A DNA stretch of 22,691 bases from JBFXIE01 sp050176255 (lineage in GTDB: Bacteria; Pseudomonadota; Gammaproteobacteria; Burkholderiales; Burkholderiaceae_C), in the NCBI RefSeq assembly GCF_050176255.1, contig NZ_JBFXIE010000050.1; one strand, 5' to 3'. A program made the translations under genes and the position numbers. Positions 1-6,609 of this stretch are shown one piece after another. How positions within the stretch are numbered: position 1 is the first letter of the stretch; each line of letters begins with the position of its first letter. Below the pieces are notes generated by a model. The model was not told where the DNA came from. It ran no database searches and saw only the letters and a list, made by a program, of their open reading frames with translations.

Positions 1-2
1 TG

Positions 3-104
3 GTGGCCTGTATGCACAAGGTGCTCACGATCATCAACGCCGTTCTCAAATCCGGCGTGCCTTGGCAAGTGAGTTATCCACATGCTGGAGCTATCTCAAA
101 ATGA
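3..104 (+). CDS. IS110-family transposase, C-terminal end (partial at window edge)
   Basis: The reading frame is open from the left edge and stops with TGA at 102-104. It encodes 33 residues, including HKVLTIINAVLKSGVPW. This resembles the extreme C-terminus of IS110/IS116/IS902 transposases, where a helix of the type 'xxKLLxIxNAxLRxGxPW' ends the protein. These DEDD transposases mobilise their element without classical terminal inverted repeats and use a bridge RNA encoded at one end. Only the tail is visible, so I cannot say whether the element is intact. No clear right boundary can be drawn in the about 130 bases before the SPFH gene. The family call rests on a short motif and is moderate. 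Confidence 0.6.
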   Translation: MACMHKVLTIINAVLKSGVPWQVSYPHAGAISK

Positions 105-183
105 CTTGACTTTGAACACAGTTGCTCGCCCCTTTGGGGAGAGGGAGGGGTGAGGGGCCTGTACGGCATGTGCATAGTCAGGT

Positions 184-233
184 GTTTTTGGCCGCTGGCG
201 CCCGTCCTGCAAGCGCCAGCAGCTATCGAAAAA
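184..233 (+). repeat. Comamonadaceae-type intergenic hairpin repeat, copy 1
   Basis: A perfect 8-bp inverted repeat, gctggcgc (194-201) and gcgccagc (213-220), is followed by agctatc. The layout matches copies at 3685-3742, 19818-19875 and, in degenerate form, 21801-21852. The copy lies just past the stop codon of the minus-strand SPFH gene. It may act as a 3'-end structure, but neither strand has a good T-tract right after the stem. Confidence 0.6.
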
Positions 234-238
234 GGAGT

Positions 239-1288
239 TCAGACCAGCTTTTTGAGCAGCTCGGTCTTCTTGGCGTCAAATTCTTCCTGGGTCAGGATGC
301 CCTTGGATCTGAGCTCGCCCAGCTTTTCCAGCGTGGCCATCACGTCTTCGGGCTTGACGCCCACGGGCGCGGCGGCGGGCGCGGCCTGCGGGGCTGCTGG
401 CGCCGTGCCGCCCTGCAGCCCCTGCGCCAGGTTTTGCGCCAGCACCTGGCCCAGCGCCACGCCCGCGCCCAGGCCCATGGCGTCGCCCGCAATGCCGCTG
501 CCACCGCCGCTGGCTTGGGCAAATTGAGGGATGGCCTGCGCCGTCTGGTATTGCATGAAGCGGCCCATGTCGCCCCCGACCATGCCCATGCCGATCTTCT
601 GGTCCAGCACCTTTTGCAGCTCTTCGGGCAGCGAGACGTTTTGCACCGTCATGCTTTCAAGCTTCAGGCCGATCTTGGCGAACGCGGGCTGCAGCTCGTG
701 CGCCAGCGCGTCGGCAAACATCACCTGATTGGCCGCCAGGTCCAGAAACGGCAGGCCGCTGCCGGCAATGGCGTTGCTGATGTTCTGCAGCACCAGACCG
801 CGCAGCTGGCCGTCCAGGTCGGTTGCCGGGTAGGACTCGCGCGTGCCCGAGATTTCGGTATGGAACAGCTTGGGGTCCGCGATGCGGTACGCATAGTTGC
901 CGAAGGCGCGCAGGCGCACGGCGCCAAAGTCCTTGTCACGGATGGTGATGGGCTGGGGCGTGCCCCATTTCTGATCCACCTGCTGGCGCGTGCTGAAGAA
1001 GTAAACGTCACTCTTGAAGGGCGACTCGAAGAGCTTGTCCCAGTTCTTCAGGTAGGTCAGCACCGGCAGGGTCTGCGTGGTCAGCTTGTAGGTGCCGGGG
1101 CCGAACACGTCGGCCACCTGGCCCTCGTTGACGAAGACGGCCATCTGCGACTCGCGCACCACCAGCGTGGCGCCGGTCTGGATTTCCATGCCCGCCATCG
1201 GGAAGCGCCAGGCCAGGGTGCCGTCGCCGTCCTCGGTCCACTGAAGGATGTCGATGAACTGCTTCTTGATGAAGTCCATGAGGGCCAT
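239..1288 (-). CDS. SPFH-domain protein with C-terminal SHOCT domain (YdjI-like)
   Basis: This is a 349-residue protein. Residues about 25-235 look like the SPFH/prohibitin-type domain of the bacterial YdjI group ('virion core protein-like'), with stretches such as VRESQMAVFVNEGQVADVF and the later LKLESMTVQNVSLPEELQ. A Gly/Ala-rich linker (about 260-312) leads to a SHOCT motif at 318-348 (LGELRSKGILTQEEFDAKK). SHOCT domains are short oligomerisation or membrane-association modules. There is no signal peptide or clear membrane span, so it is probably cytosolic or peripheral to the membrane. In Bacillus the related YdjI is tied to a membrane-stress complex; extending that role here is inference. 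The start is supported by GGAG seven bases upstream of the ATG. It is transcribed alone and faces the IS110 remnant. Confidence 0.85.
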   Translation of the reverse strand: MALMDFIKKQFIDILQWTEDGDGTLAWRFPMAGMEIQTGATLVVRESQMAVFVNEGQVADVFGPGTYKLTTQTLPVLTYLKNWDKLFESPFKSDVYFFSTRQQVDQKWGTPQPITIRDKDFGAVRLRAFGNYAYRIADPKLFHTEISGTRESYPATDLDGQLRGLVLQNISNAIAGSGLPFLDLAANQVMFADALAHELQPAFAKIGLKLESMTVQNVSLPEELQKVLDQKIGMGMVGGDMGRFMQYQTAQAIPQFAQASGGGSGIAGDAMGLGAGVALGQVLAQNLAQGLQGGTAPAAPQAAPAAAPVGVKPEDVMATLEKLGELRSKGILTQEEFDAKKTELLKKLV

Positions 1289-1391
1289 GCGCGTGCTCCG
1301 GGTGGGGGTGGGGGGTGAAAAAAGCGAGTGGTCATCATAGCGACGACCCGTGATGGGGCGGTGCGGCCTGCCGGGTGGAAGATTGGCTGTC

Positions 1392-1416
1392 GATAGTGCC
1401 TATCTACCAGTTAGAT
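1392..1416. promoter_or_regulatory. Possible operator upstream of the DUF2061 gene
   Basis: Two overlapping small inverted repeats lie in an AT-rich patch: gatag-tgc-ctatc (1392-1404) and atcta-ccagt-tagat (1402-1416). AT-rich sequence runs on to about 1440, ahead of the start at 1478. This fits a regulator binding site, but no regulator family can be named from the pattern. Confidence 0.3.
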
Positions 1417-1465
1417 GGAAGCAATTGGATTTTGTTAATGCGAACCACTACCATCCATGACACCC

Positions 1466-1471
1466 AAGGAG
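1466..1471 (+). promoter_or_regulatory. Ribosome binding site of the DUF2061 gene
   Basis: AAGGAG sits six bases before the ATG at 1478. It decides the start against the in-frame ATG at 1457, which lies upstream of this site. Confidence 0.7.
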
Positions 1472-1477
1472 AAAGCC

Positions 1478-1753
1478 ATGTCCCGCATCCGCGCCGCAGC
1501 CCGCCACAACATGCCCACGCTGGCCAAGACCGCCAGCTACTACCTGATCCACATCTGCGTGGCCGCCCTGGTGGCCTACGCGGTCACCGGCAACCTGATT
1601 GCATCGCTCACCCTCAGCCTGCTGGAGCCCACGGTGCAGGCCGTGGCTTTCTTCTTCCACGAGAAAGCCTGGGATCGCGCGCGGCAACGCCGCCAGACCG
1701 CCGCCGCGCACAGTGCAGCGCAACCCCACCCCTTGCAGGCCGCCCATGCGTAG
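1478..1753 (+). CDS. DUF2061 small membrane protein
   Basis: This is a 91-residue protein with two hydrophobic segments (about 21-38 and 41-60). They are joined by a TGNL turn and followed by FFFHEKAWDRA (58-68). The features Ala/Lys-Thr-x-Ser-Tyr in the first helix, Thr-Gly between helices, a buried Glu (E50) and His-Glu-x-x-Trp at the end match the DUF2061 family (PF09834). Its biochemical function is unknown. The tail after residue 68 is basic, then Ala/Gln/His-rich, and probably lies in the cytoplasm. The start is set by AAGGAG at 1466-1471. The upstream 100 bases are unusually AT-rich for this genome and contain short inverted repeats, so the gene may be regulated. It is monocistronic: a 178-base gap with no recognisable feature except a weak -10 separates it from the MFS gene. 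Confidence 0.8.
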   Translation: MSRIRAAARHNMPTLAKTASYYLIHICVAALVAYAVTGNLIASLTLSLLEPTVQAVAFFFHEKAWDRARQRRQTAAAHSAAQPHPLQAAHA

Positions 1754-1916
1754 GGACGCCCGCGCGGCAGCCTTTGCCGACTGGCTGCTGGAGCGCCTGG
1801 CCGGCCTGGCCTGCGCCGGCTGATGCGCCAGCGCACCTGCCGGCGCCGCAGGGGTAAAAAATCCGACCGCGGCTGCAGGATGCGCTGGCGGCGCGGCACA
1901 CTTGGCGCATCGCCGC

Positions 1917-1922
1917 CACAAT
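1917..1922 (+). promoter_or_regulatory. Weak -10 element just before the MFS start
   Basis: CACAAT is followed after nine bases by the ATG at 1932, so a transcript starting at the usual distance would have almost no leader. No good -35 is visible. Confidence 0.25.
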
Positions 1923-1931
1923 GGCACGCAC

Positions 1932-3677
1932 ATGCCGCCACTACCACCACTGGACAGCGGGCCCGCCCGCACCCCATCGCCTGAAACCGCCGACGCGCCT
2001 GGCGTAACGCCCGCTGCCGCCGCGGCTGTGGCCGACGCCACCGAGGCCGCTGCCGCTGCCGAGGCCGCCGCCGCCGCTGACTTGCGGCGCACCGCTGCCG
2101 AGCGCGCGCAGCAGTCCACCCTGGCGCCGCTATCCGTGCCGGTGTTTCGCATGCTGTGGCTGACCTGGCTGGTCGCCAACACCTGCATGTGGATGAACGA
2201 CGTGGCCACCGCCTGGCTCATGACCACGCTGACCACCTCGCCCGTGCTGGTGGCGCTGGTGCAGACGGCATCCACCCTGCCGGTGTTTTTGCTGGGCCTG
2301 CCCAGCGGCGCGCTGGCCGACATCCTGGACCGGCGCCGCTACTTCATGGTCACGCAGTTCTGGGTGGCGGCCGTGGCCGTGGTGCTGTGCGTGGCGGTGC
2401 TGGCCGGCGGGCTCAACGCCTGGCTGCTGCTGGCGCTCACGTTTGCCAACGGCATCGGCATGGCCATGCGCTGGCCGGTGTTCTCGGCCATCGTGCCGGA
2501 GCTGGTGGATCGCCATCAGCTGCCCGCGGCGCTGGCGCTCAATGGCGTGGCCATGAACGCCTCGCGCATCATCGGGCCGCTGCTGGCCGGTGCCATCATT
2601 GCCAGCGCGGGCAGCGCCTGGGTGTTCGTGCTCAACGCCGCGCTGTCGCTGGCGGCGGGCTTCACCATCATGCGCTGGCGGCGCCAGCCCACGCCCAACC
2701 CGCTGGGGCGCGAGCGCCTGACCAGCGCCATGCGCGTGGGCCTGCAGTTTGTGCGCGAATCACCCCGCATGCGCGCGGTGATGTGGCGCATCTCGGTGTT
2801 CTTTTTGCACGCCACGGCGCTGCTGGCGCTGCTGCCGCTGGTGGCGCGCGACCTGCATGGCGGCGGCGCGGGCACCTTCACGCTGCTGCTGGCCAGCATG
2901 GGCGCGGGCGCCATTGGCTCGGCCATGTTTTTGCCGCGCCTGCGCCGCATGATGGCCGCCGACCAGCTGGTGGCGCGCGGCATGCTGCTGCAGGCCCTGG
3001 CCACCGCCACTGTGGCCGTTGCGCCCAATGCCTACATCGCCCTGCCGGCCATGGTGGCCGCGGGCGCGTCCTGGATCATCACCGCCAATGTGCTGCTGGT
3101 GGCGGCGCAGTTTGCCCTGCCCAACTGGGTGCGCGCGCGCGGCATGTCCATCCTGCAGATGGCCATGATGGGCGCCACCGCCGCGGGCGCCGCGCTGTGG
3201 GGCCAGGTGGCGGCGCTGACCACGGTGCACGTCAGCCTGGCGCTGGCCGCCGCCGTCGGCGTAGGCGTCATGACCCTGGTGCAGCGGCTGGTGAGCGACC
3301 GCCACGGCGAGGAAGACCTGAGCCCCTCGCGCGCCTTCAAGATGCCCCAGGCCGACACGCCCCCCGCCGCGGGGCTGCGCCTGGTCACCAGCACCGAATA
3401 CTTCATCCACCCCGCGCGGGCGGCCGAGTTTCGCGCCGTGATGCAGGAAAGCCGCCGCGCGCGCATCCGCCAGGGCGCCCTGAGCTGGGAGCTGCAGCAC
3501 GACATTGCCGACCCGCGCCGCTACGTGGAGCGCGTGGTGGACGAGTCCTGGACCGAGTACCTGCGCCGCTTTGACCGCGTCACCGCATCCGACGTGACGC
3601 TGCGCGACCGCAAGTACGCCTTCCATGTGGGCGACGCGCCGCCCGTGGTGTCGCGCTACGTGGTGGAGGGTGATTGA
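1932..3677 (+). CDS. MFS transporter, MFS_3 (EntS-like) family, with C-terminal dimeric alpha-beta-barrel-like domain
   Basis: This is a 581-residue polytopic inner-membrane protein. After a 65-residue Ala/Pro-rich N-terminal tail, the transporter begins at LSVPVFRMLWLTWLVANTC and contains MFS_3 signatures: WMNDVATAWLMTTLT, PSGALADILDRRRYF (the loop 2-3 motif) and ASRIIGPLLAGAII. MFS_3 members include the enterobactin exporter EntS and many uncharacterised exporters; the substrate cannot be read here. After about residue 480 the protein leaves the membrane. The last about 95 residues (EYFIHPARAAEF, GALSWELQHDIADPRRYVE, DESWTEYLRRFDR) look like an ABM-type ferredoxin-like domain. The ATG at 1932 is preferred over the in-frame TTG at 1902; no later ATG precedes the first helix. 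There is no neighbouring operon partner. It ends at a hairpin repeat shared with convergent mltA. Confidence 0.85.
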   Translation: MPPLPPLDSGPARTPSPETADAPGVTPAAAAAVADATEAAAAAEAAAAADLRRTAAERAQQSTLAPLSVPVFRMLWLTWLVANTCMWMNDVATAWLMTTLTTSPVLVALVQTASTLPVFLLGLPSGALADILDRRRYFMVTQFWVAAVAVVLCVAVLAGGLNAWLLLALTFANGIGMAMRWPVFSAIVPELVDRHQLPAALALNGVAMNASRIIGPLLAGAIIASAGSAWVFVLNAALSLAAGFTIMRWRRQPTPNPLGRERLTSAMRVGLQFVRESPRMRAVMWRISVFFLHATALLALLPLVARDLHGGGAGTFTLLLASMGAGAIGSAMFLPRLRRMMAADQLVARGMLLQALATATVAVAPNAYIALPAMVAAGASWIITANVLLVAAQFALPNWVRARGMSILQMAMMGATAAGAALWGQVAALTTVHVSLALAAAVGVGVMTLVQRLVSDRHGEEDLSPSRAFKMPQADTPPAAGLRLVTSTEYFIHPARAAEFRAVMQESRRARIRQGALSWELQHDIADPRRYVERVVDESWTEYLRRFDRVTASDVTLRDRKYAFHVGDAPPVVSRYVVEGD

Positions 3678-3684
3678 GTTTTTC

Positions 3685-3742
3685 AATCAAATCAGCCTCT
3701 AGCGCTTATCCGATAAGCGCTAGAAGCTATCAATTTAATAGC
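3685..3742 (+). repeat. Intergenic hairpin repeat, copy 2, between convergent MFS gene and mltA
   Basis: A perfect 11-bp stem, ctagcgcttat (3699-3709) and ataagcgctag (3713-3723), has a 3-base loop. A second small hairpin follows, gctat (3726-3730) and atagc (3738-3742). The mltA stop codon lies two bases further. The position between two converging genes suits a bidirectional transcription stop. The runs ttttt (3679-3683) on one side and aattta on the other provide A/T tracts. Confidence 0.7.
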
Positions 3743-3743
3743 A

Positions 3744-4880
3744 TTACCTCGGCCATAGTGCCCACAGGCGCAGGTTCTGCTTCAGGCGCCCCGCCACGTC
3801 GCCCGCCTCGGGGCCCCAGCCGGTGAAAAAGTCGGCGCGCACCGCGCCCACGATGGCGCTGCCCGTGTCCTGCGCCAGCACCAGGCGCGACAGCTGCACC
3901 GTGGGCCCGCTGGAGGCCAGCCACACTGGCGTGCCGTACGGAATGCTCTGGCGGTCCACCGCGATGGAGCGCCCCGGCGTCAGCGGCACGCCCTGCGCGC
4001 CCTTGGGGCCGAAGGCGGCGTCCAGCGCATCCAGCGGCTCCTCGCGAAAGAACACGTAGCGCGGGTTGGACCACAGCATCTCGTTGACGCGCTGCGGGTT
4101 TTGCGCCACCCAGGCGCTGATGCCGGGCCAGGTGGCGTCGCGCACCAGGCCCTGGTCCAGCAGCCAGCGGCCCACGCTTTTGTAGGGCTGGTCGTTGGTG
4201 CCGGCATAGGCCACGCGCACCAGCCGCACGCTGCCGTCGGCCTCTTGCACGCGCAGCCGGCCCGAGCCCTGGATGTGCAGCACCAGCGCCTGCACCGGGT
4301 CGCGCACCCAGGCAATCGCCCGGCCGGCCAGCGCCGCCTGCGCCGCGGGCAGGGTGTCGATCTGCTGGCGGGTGTACCAGGGCTTGCGCGTGGCCAGGTC
4401 GGCCGGCGGCGCGTACAAGGGCACTGCGTAGCCGTTGCCGGGTTGGCGTGCGGCATCCAGGTAGGGCTCGAAGTAGCCCGTCAGCAGGCCGTCCGAGTTG
4501 CCCTCCAGCGACTCGATGCGGTAGGGCTGCAGGCGCCGCATCATCCAGCCGCGCTGCTCGTCCGGGCTGGCAATGCTCAGGCGGCGCACCTCGCCGCACA
4601 GCGGCGCGAAGGCGGGCGCGGGGCGCTCGCAGCTGCGCAGCCAGGCGTTCCAGGCCTCGTGCAGCGCGTCGCCCTCCAGTCCCGGCAGCTCGCCCCAGTC
4701 CACCGGCACCCAGCGGCTTTTGGACTGCACCAGCGTGCCCGGCACGGGTGCCGCCGCTGTTGGCGGGGGCGCAGCCTCGGGTGCCGTGGGCACGGGCGGG
4801 GCCGGCGGGCGGGTGGAGCAGGCCGCCAGCGTTCCTACAATCAGCGCCGATACCATCAGGCGCAGGAGACGAAGATTCAT
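3744..4880 (-). CDS. mltA: Membrane-bound lytic murein transglycosylase A (lipoprotein)
   Basis: This is a 378-residue outer-membrane lipoprotein that cleaves peptidoglycan between MurNAc and GlcNAc, leaving 1,6-anhydro ends. The N-terminus MNLRLLRLM...GTLAAC is a type II signal with the lipidated Cys at 21 and Ser at +2, the latter favouring the outer membrane. A Pro/Ala linker follows to about residue 50. Family signatures are LLTGYFEPYLDA, LHIQGSGRLRV, the barrel segment AGTNDQPYKSVGRWLLDQG, SIAVDRQSIPYGTPVW and QDTGSAIVGAVRADFFTGWG (337-356). The conserved acidic residues D338 and D350 lie in the segment that carries the catalytic Asp in MltA. I chose the start at 4880 because it gives a normal lipoprotein signal; the upstream Shine-Dalgarno is poor. 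The ATG shares CATG with the divergent small gene at 4879. Confidence 0.93.
   Translation of the reverse strand: MNLRLLRLMVSALIVGTLAACSTRPPAPPVPTAPEAAPPPTAAAPVPGTLVQSKSRWVPVDWGELPGLEGDALHEAWNAWLRSCERPAPAFAPLCGEVRRLSIASPDEQRGWMMRRLQPYRIESLEGNSDGLLTGYFEPYLDAARQPGNGYAVPLYAPPADLATRKPWYTRQQIDTLPAAQAALAGRAIAWVRDPVQALVLHIQGSGRLRVQEADGSVRLVRVAYAGTNDQPYKSVGRWLLDQGLVRDATWPGISAWVAQNPQRVNEMLWSNPRYVFFREEPLDALDAAFGPKGAQGVPLTPGRSIAVDRQSIPYGTPVWLASSGPTVQLSRLVLAQDTGSAIVGAVRADFFTGWGPEAGDVAGRLKQNLRLWALWPR
4836..4841 (+). promoter_or_regulatory. Candidate -10 for the 47-residue membrane peptide, inside mltA on the opposite strand
   Basis: TACAAT lies 37 bases before the ATG at 4879, followed by a good Shine-Dalgarno (AGGAGA, 4864-4869). 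The -35 region is weak. Transcription from here would be antisense to the 5' end of mltA. Confidence 0.35.
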
Positions 4881-5022
4881 GGGGCTGATTTTGCTTGAAG
4901 CGCTGCTGGCGCTGCTGATTCTGGTGGCAATCGTCTGGTGGACCATGTTTTCGGGCCGCCCGCGCGGCGAGCCGCCGCCGCACGAGTCCGACGGCGACGG
5001 CCCCAGCCGCCCGCGCGACTGA
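4879..5022 (+). CDS. Small single-span membrane protein, 47 residues
   Basis: AGGAGA at 4864-4869 is spaced nine bases from an ATG. The product starts with one hydrophobic helix (MGLILLEALLALLILVAIVW), then WTMFSGRPRGEPPP and an acidic, hydrophilic tail ending at PRD. The charge pattern (short N-terminus, helix, then Arg-rich FSGRPRGE) suggests a membrane-anchored peptide with its tail in the cytoplasm. I know no function. The ATG overlaps the mltA ATG on the other strand (CATG, 4878-4881), so both ribosome binding regions lie inside the other gene's 5' end. It is followed by the OmpA lipoprotein gene after 134 bases on the same strand. Good start signals and a coherent membrane helix argue that it is real, but conservation has not been checked. 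Confidence 0.6.
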   Translation: MGLILLEALLALLILVAIVWWTMFSGRPRGEPPPHESDGDGPSRPRD

Positions 5023-5156
5023 GGCACCGCTGCGATGCGCCGCGTCCTACAGACTGCCGGGGCGGCTGTTTGTTACGCTTGCGCCACCCAGCAGCGCGCC
5101 CGCTGATTCATCCTTTTGCATGCCGGGCGGCGCTTGGGCCACAAAGGAGTCTTTTT

Positions 5157-5801
5157 ATGCGCAAACCTCTTCTCGTCGGCGGCCTGGCGGTTGCCTTGTT
5201 CGTCTCTGGCTGTGCCAACATGACCGACACCCAGCGCCGCACTGCCACCGGCGCCGGCGTGGGCGCGCTGGCCGGCGCCGTGATCGGCTCGGCCACGGGC
5301 GGCAAGGCTGGCACGGGCGCCGTGATTGGCGCGGGTGTGGGCGCCCTGGGCACCTACATCTGGTCGCAACAGATGGAAAAGCAAAAGCAGGAAATGCAGG
5401 CCGCCACGCAGGGCACTGGCGTGTCGGTGACGCAGACGGCGGACAACCAGCTCAAGCTGGACATTCCCAGCGACATTTCGTTTGCCACGGGCCGCTCGGA
5501 CATTCAGGCCAACTTCCGCCCCATCCTAGATCGTTTTGCCGATGGTTTGCGCAACAACCCCAATGCCGAGGTGCGCATCGTCGGCCACACCGACTCCACC
5601 GGCAGCGATGCCATCAACAACCCGCTGTCACTGGACCGCGCCACCAGCACGCGCAACTACCTGACCAGTCAGGGCGTGAGCGGCGCGCGCATCCACGTCG
5701 AAGGCCGCGGCTCGCGCGAGCCCATCGCCACCAACGACACCGCCGACGGCCGCTCGCGCAACCGCCGCGTGGAGATTTTTGTGGGCGAGCGCCAGGGCTG
5801 A
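5157..5801 (+). CDS. OmpA-family lipoprotein with glycine-zipper segment (YiaD-like)
   Basis: This is a 214-residue outer-membrane lipoprotein. AAGGAG (5144-5149) lies seven bases before the ATG. The signal MRKPLLVGGLAVALFVSGC puts the lipidated Cys at 19. Residues about 31-65 are a glycine-zipper stretch (GAGVGALAGAVIGSATGG) that may insert in or pack against the membrane. The C-terminal half is a peptidoglycan-binding OmpA/MotB domain, with ISFATGRSDIQANFRPILD, VGHTDSTGSDAINNPLSLDR and SRNRRVEI. The Asp of GHTD and the Arg of the SRNRR motif are the usual contacts to diaminopimelate. The layout matches E. coli YiaD in order and length. It probably helps anchor the outer membrane to the wall. 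It is convergent with the response-regulator gene. Confidence 0.9.
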   Translation: MRKPLLVGGLAVALFVSGCANMTDTQRRTATGAGVGALAGAVIGSATGGKAGTGAVIGAGVGALGTYIWSQQMEKQKQEMQAATQGTGVSVTQTADNQLKLDIPSDISFATGRSDIQANFRPILDRFADGLRNNPNAEVRIVGHTDSTGSDAINNPLSLDRATSTRNYLTSQGVSGARIHVEGRGSREPIATNDTADGRSRNRRVEIFVGERQG

Positions 5802-5815
5802 TCACGCTGGCTGCG

Positions 5816-5851
5816 CCCTGGACGGCCCCGTCCGGCCGGGGCGGTTCAGGG
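5816..5851. terminator. Imperfect hairpin between convergent OmpA-lipoprotein and regulator genes
   Basis: The outer arms are ccctg (5816-5820) and caggg (5847-5851); the inner arms are gccccg (5825-5830) and cggggc (5837-5842). It overlaps the stop codon of the regulator gene. No T-tract follows on either strand, so termination here is only suggested by position. Confidence 0.3.
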
Positions 5852-6490
5852 TGATGAGGAGCGCAGCAGGTTGGCCAGCTCCACCGCAGACTTGACCTGC
5901 ATCTTGTCGAACACCCGCGCGCGATGCACTTCCACCGTGCGCACGCTGATGTCCAGCTGGTCGGCGATGAGTTTGTTGGGCAGGCCTTCGACCACCAGGC
6001 GCATCACGTCGCGCTCGCGATCGGTCAGCTCGGCCAGCCTGCCCTGCAGCTGGTGGCGGGCGTGGCAGGCATCCAGGTACTGGGCCGACTGCCCCAGCGC
6101 CGCTTGCACGCGGTCCACCAGCTGGTTGTCCGAGAAGGGCTTTTCGCAGAAGTCGAATGCGCCGCGCTTGACCGTGGCCACGGCGGTGGGCACATCGGCG
6201 TGGCCGGTCAGAAAGATCACCGGCATGCCTGCGATGTCGCCGCGCTCCACCAATTTGTCAAACAGTGCCAGCCCGCTCATGCCGGGCATGCGTACGTCCA
6301 GCAGCAGGCAGCACGGCTGGCGCTGGTGCAGGCCGCTGGCGGTGCGCTCGGCCAGCATCAGCTCGAAAGCCTCTGCGCTGGCAAAGGCTTCGCTGAGCAC
6401 GCGGCGCGAGCGCAGCAGCCAGGCCAGGGCCTCGCGCACTTCGGCGTCGTCGTCCACGATATATACGGTGGCGTTGGAGGCGGGTTCCAT
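5846..6490 (-). CDS. dctR: LuxR/FixJ-type response regulator, DctR-like
   Basis: This is a 214-residue cytoplasmic DNA-binding regulator. The receiver domain (about 7-125) carries the acidic pocket YIVDDD, the phospho-acceptor D65 in LLLDVRMPGMSG, T95 in FLTGHAD and K117 in CEKPF. A GerE/LuxR helix-turn-helix follows (155-205: LTDRERDVMRLVVEGLPNKL, then ISVRTVEVHRARVFDKM). This is the FixJ/TodT/DctR arrangement. The start MEPASNATVYIVDDD is preferred over longer in-frame starts because receiver domains begin within a few residues of it. It lies 119 bases downstream of the DctS-like kinase gene and is surely its partner. The assignment to C4-dicarboxylate sensing comes from family resemblance; no transporter gene is in view, so the stimulus and targets are unknown. 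Confidence 0.85.
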   Translation of the reverse strand: MEPASNATVYIVDDDAEVREALAWLLRSRRVLSEAFASAEAFELMLAERTASGLHQRQPCCLLLDVRMPGMSGLALFDKLVERGDIAGMPVIFLTGHADVPTAVATVKRGAFDFCEKPFSDNQLVDRVQAALGQSAQYLDACHARHQLQGRLAELTDRERDVMRLVVEGLPNKLIADQLDISVRTVEVHRARVFDKMQVKSAVELANLLRSSSP

Positions 6491-6609
6491 ATCAGTTTTC
6501 CGTTGGGCCAGGCACCGCGCGCGACCTGTGAAACTGGCGCGCCCCAGGCCAGGGCCGCCGCCGCGCAAGGGCTGCCGGCGTTGGCAGCTGCATGGAGACG
6601 CGAAGCGGA

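Noticed and set aside
1392..1440. OxyR-type binding site upstream of the DUF2061 gene
   Set aside because: ATAG/CTAT-like elements are present, but their spacing does not follow the ATAG-N7-CTAT-N7 pattern.
6571..6588. Hairpin between the kinase and regulator genes (gctgcc/ggcagc) as a terminator
   Set aside because: No T-tract follows on the minus strand, and separating a kinase from its partner by full termination is unlikely. It may be an mRNA-processing or attenuating structure at most.
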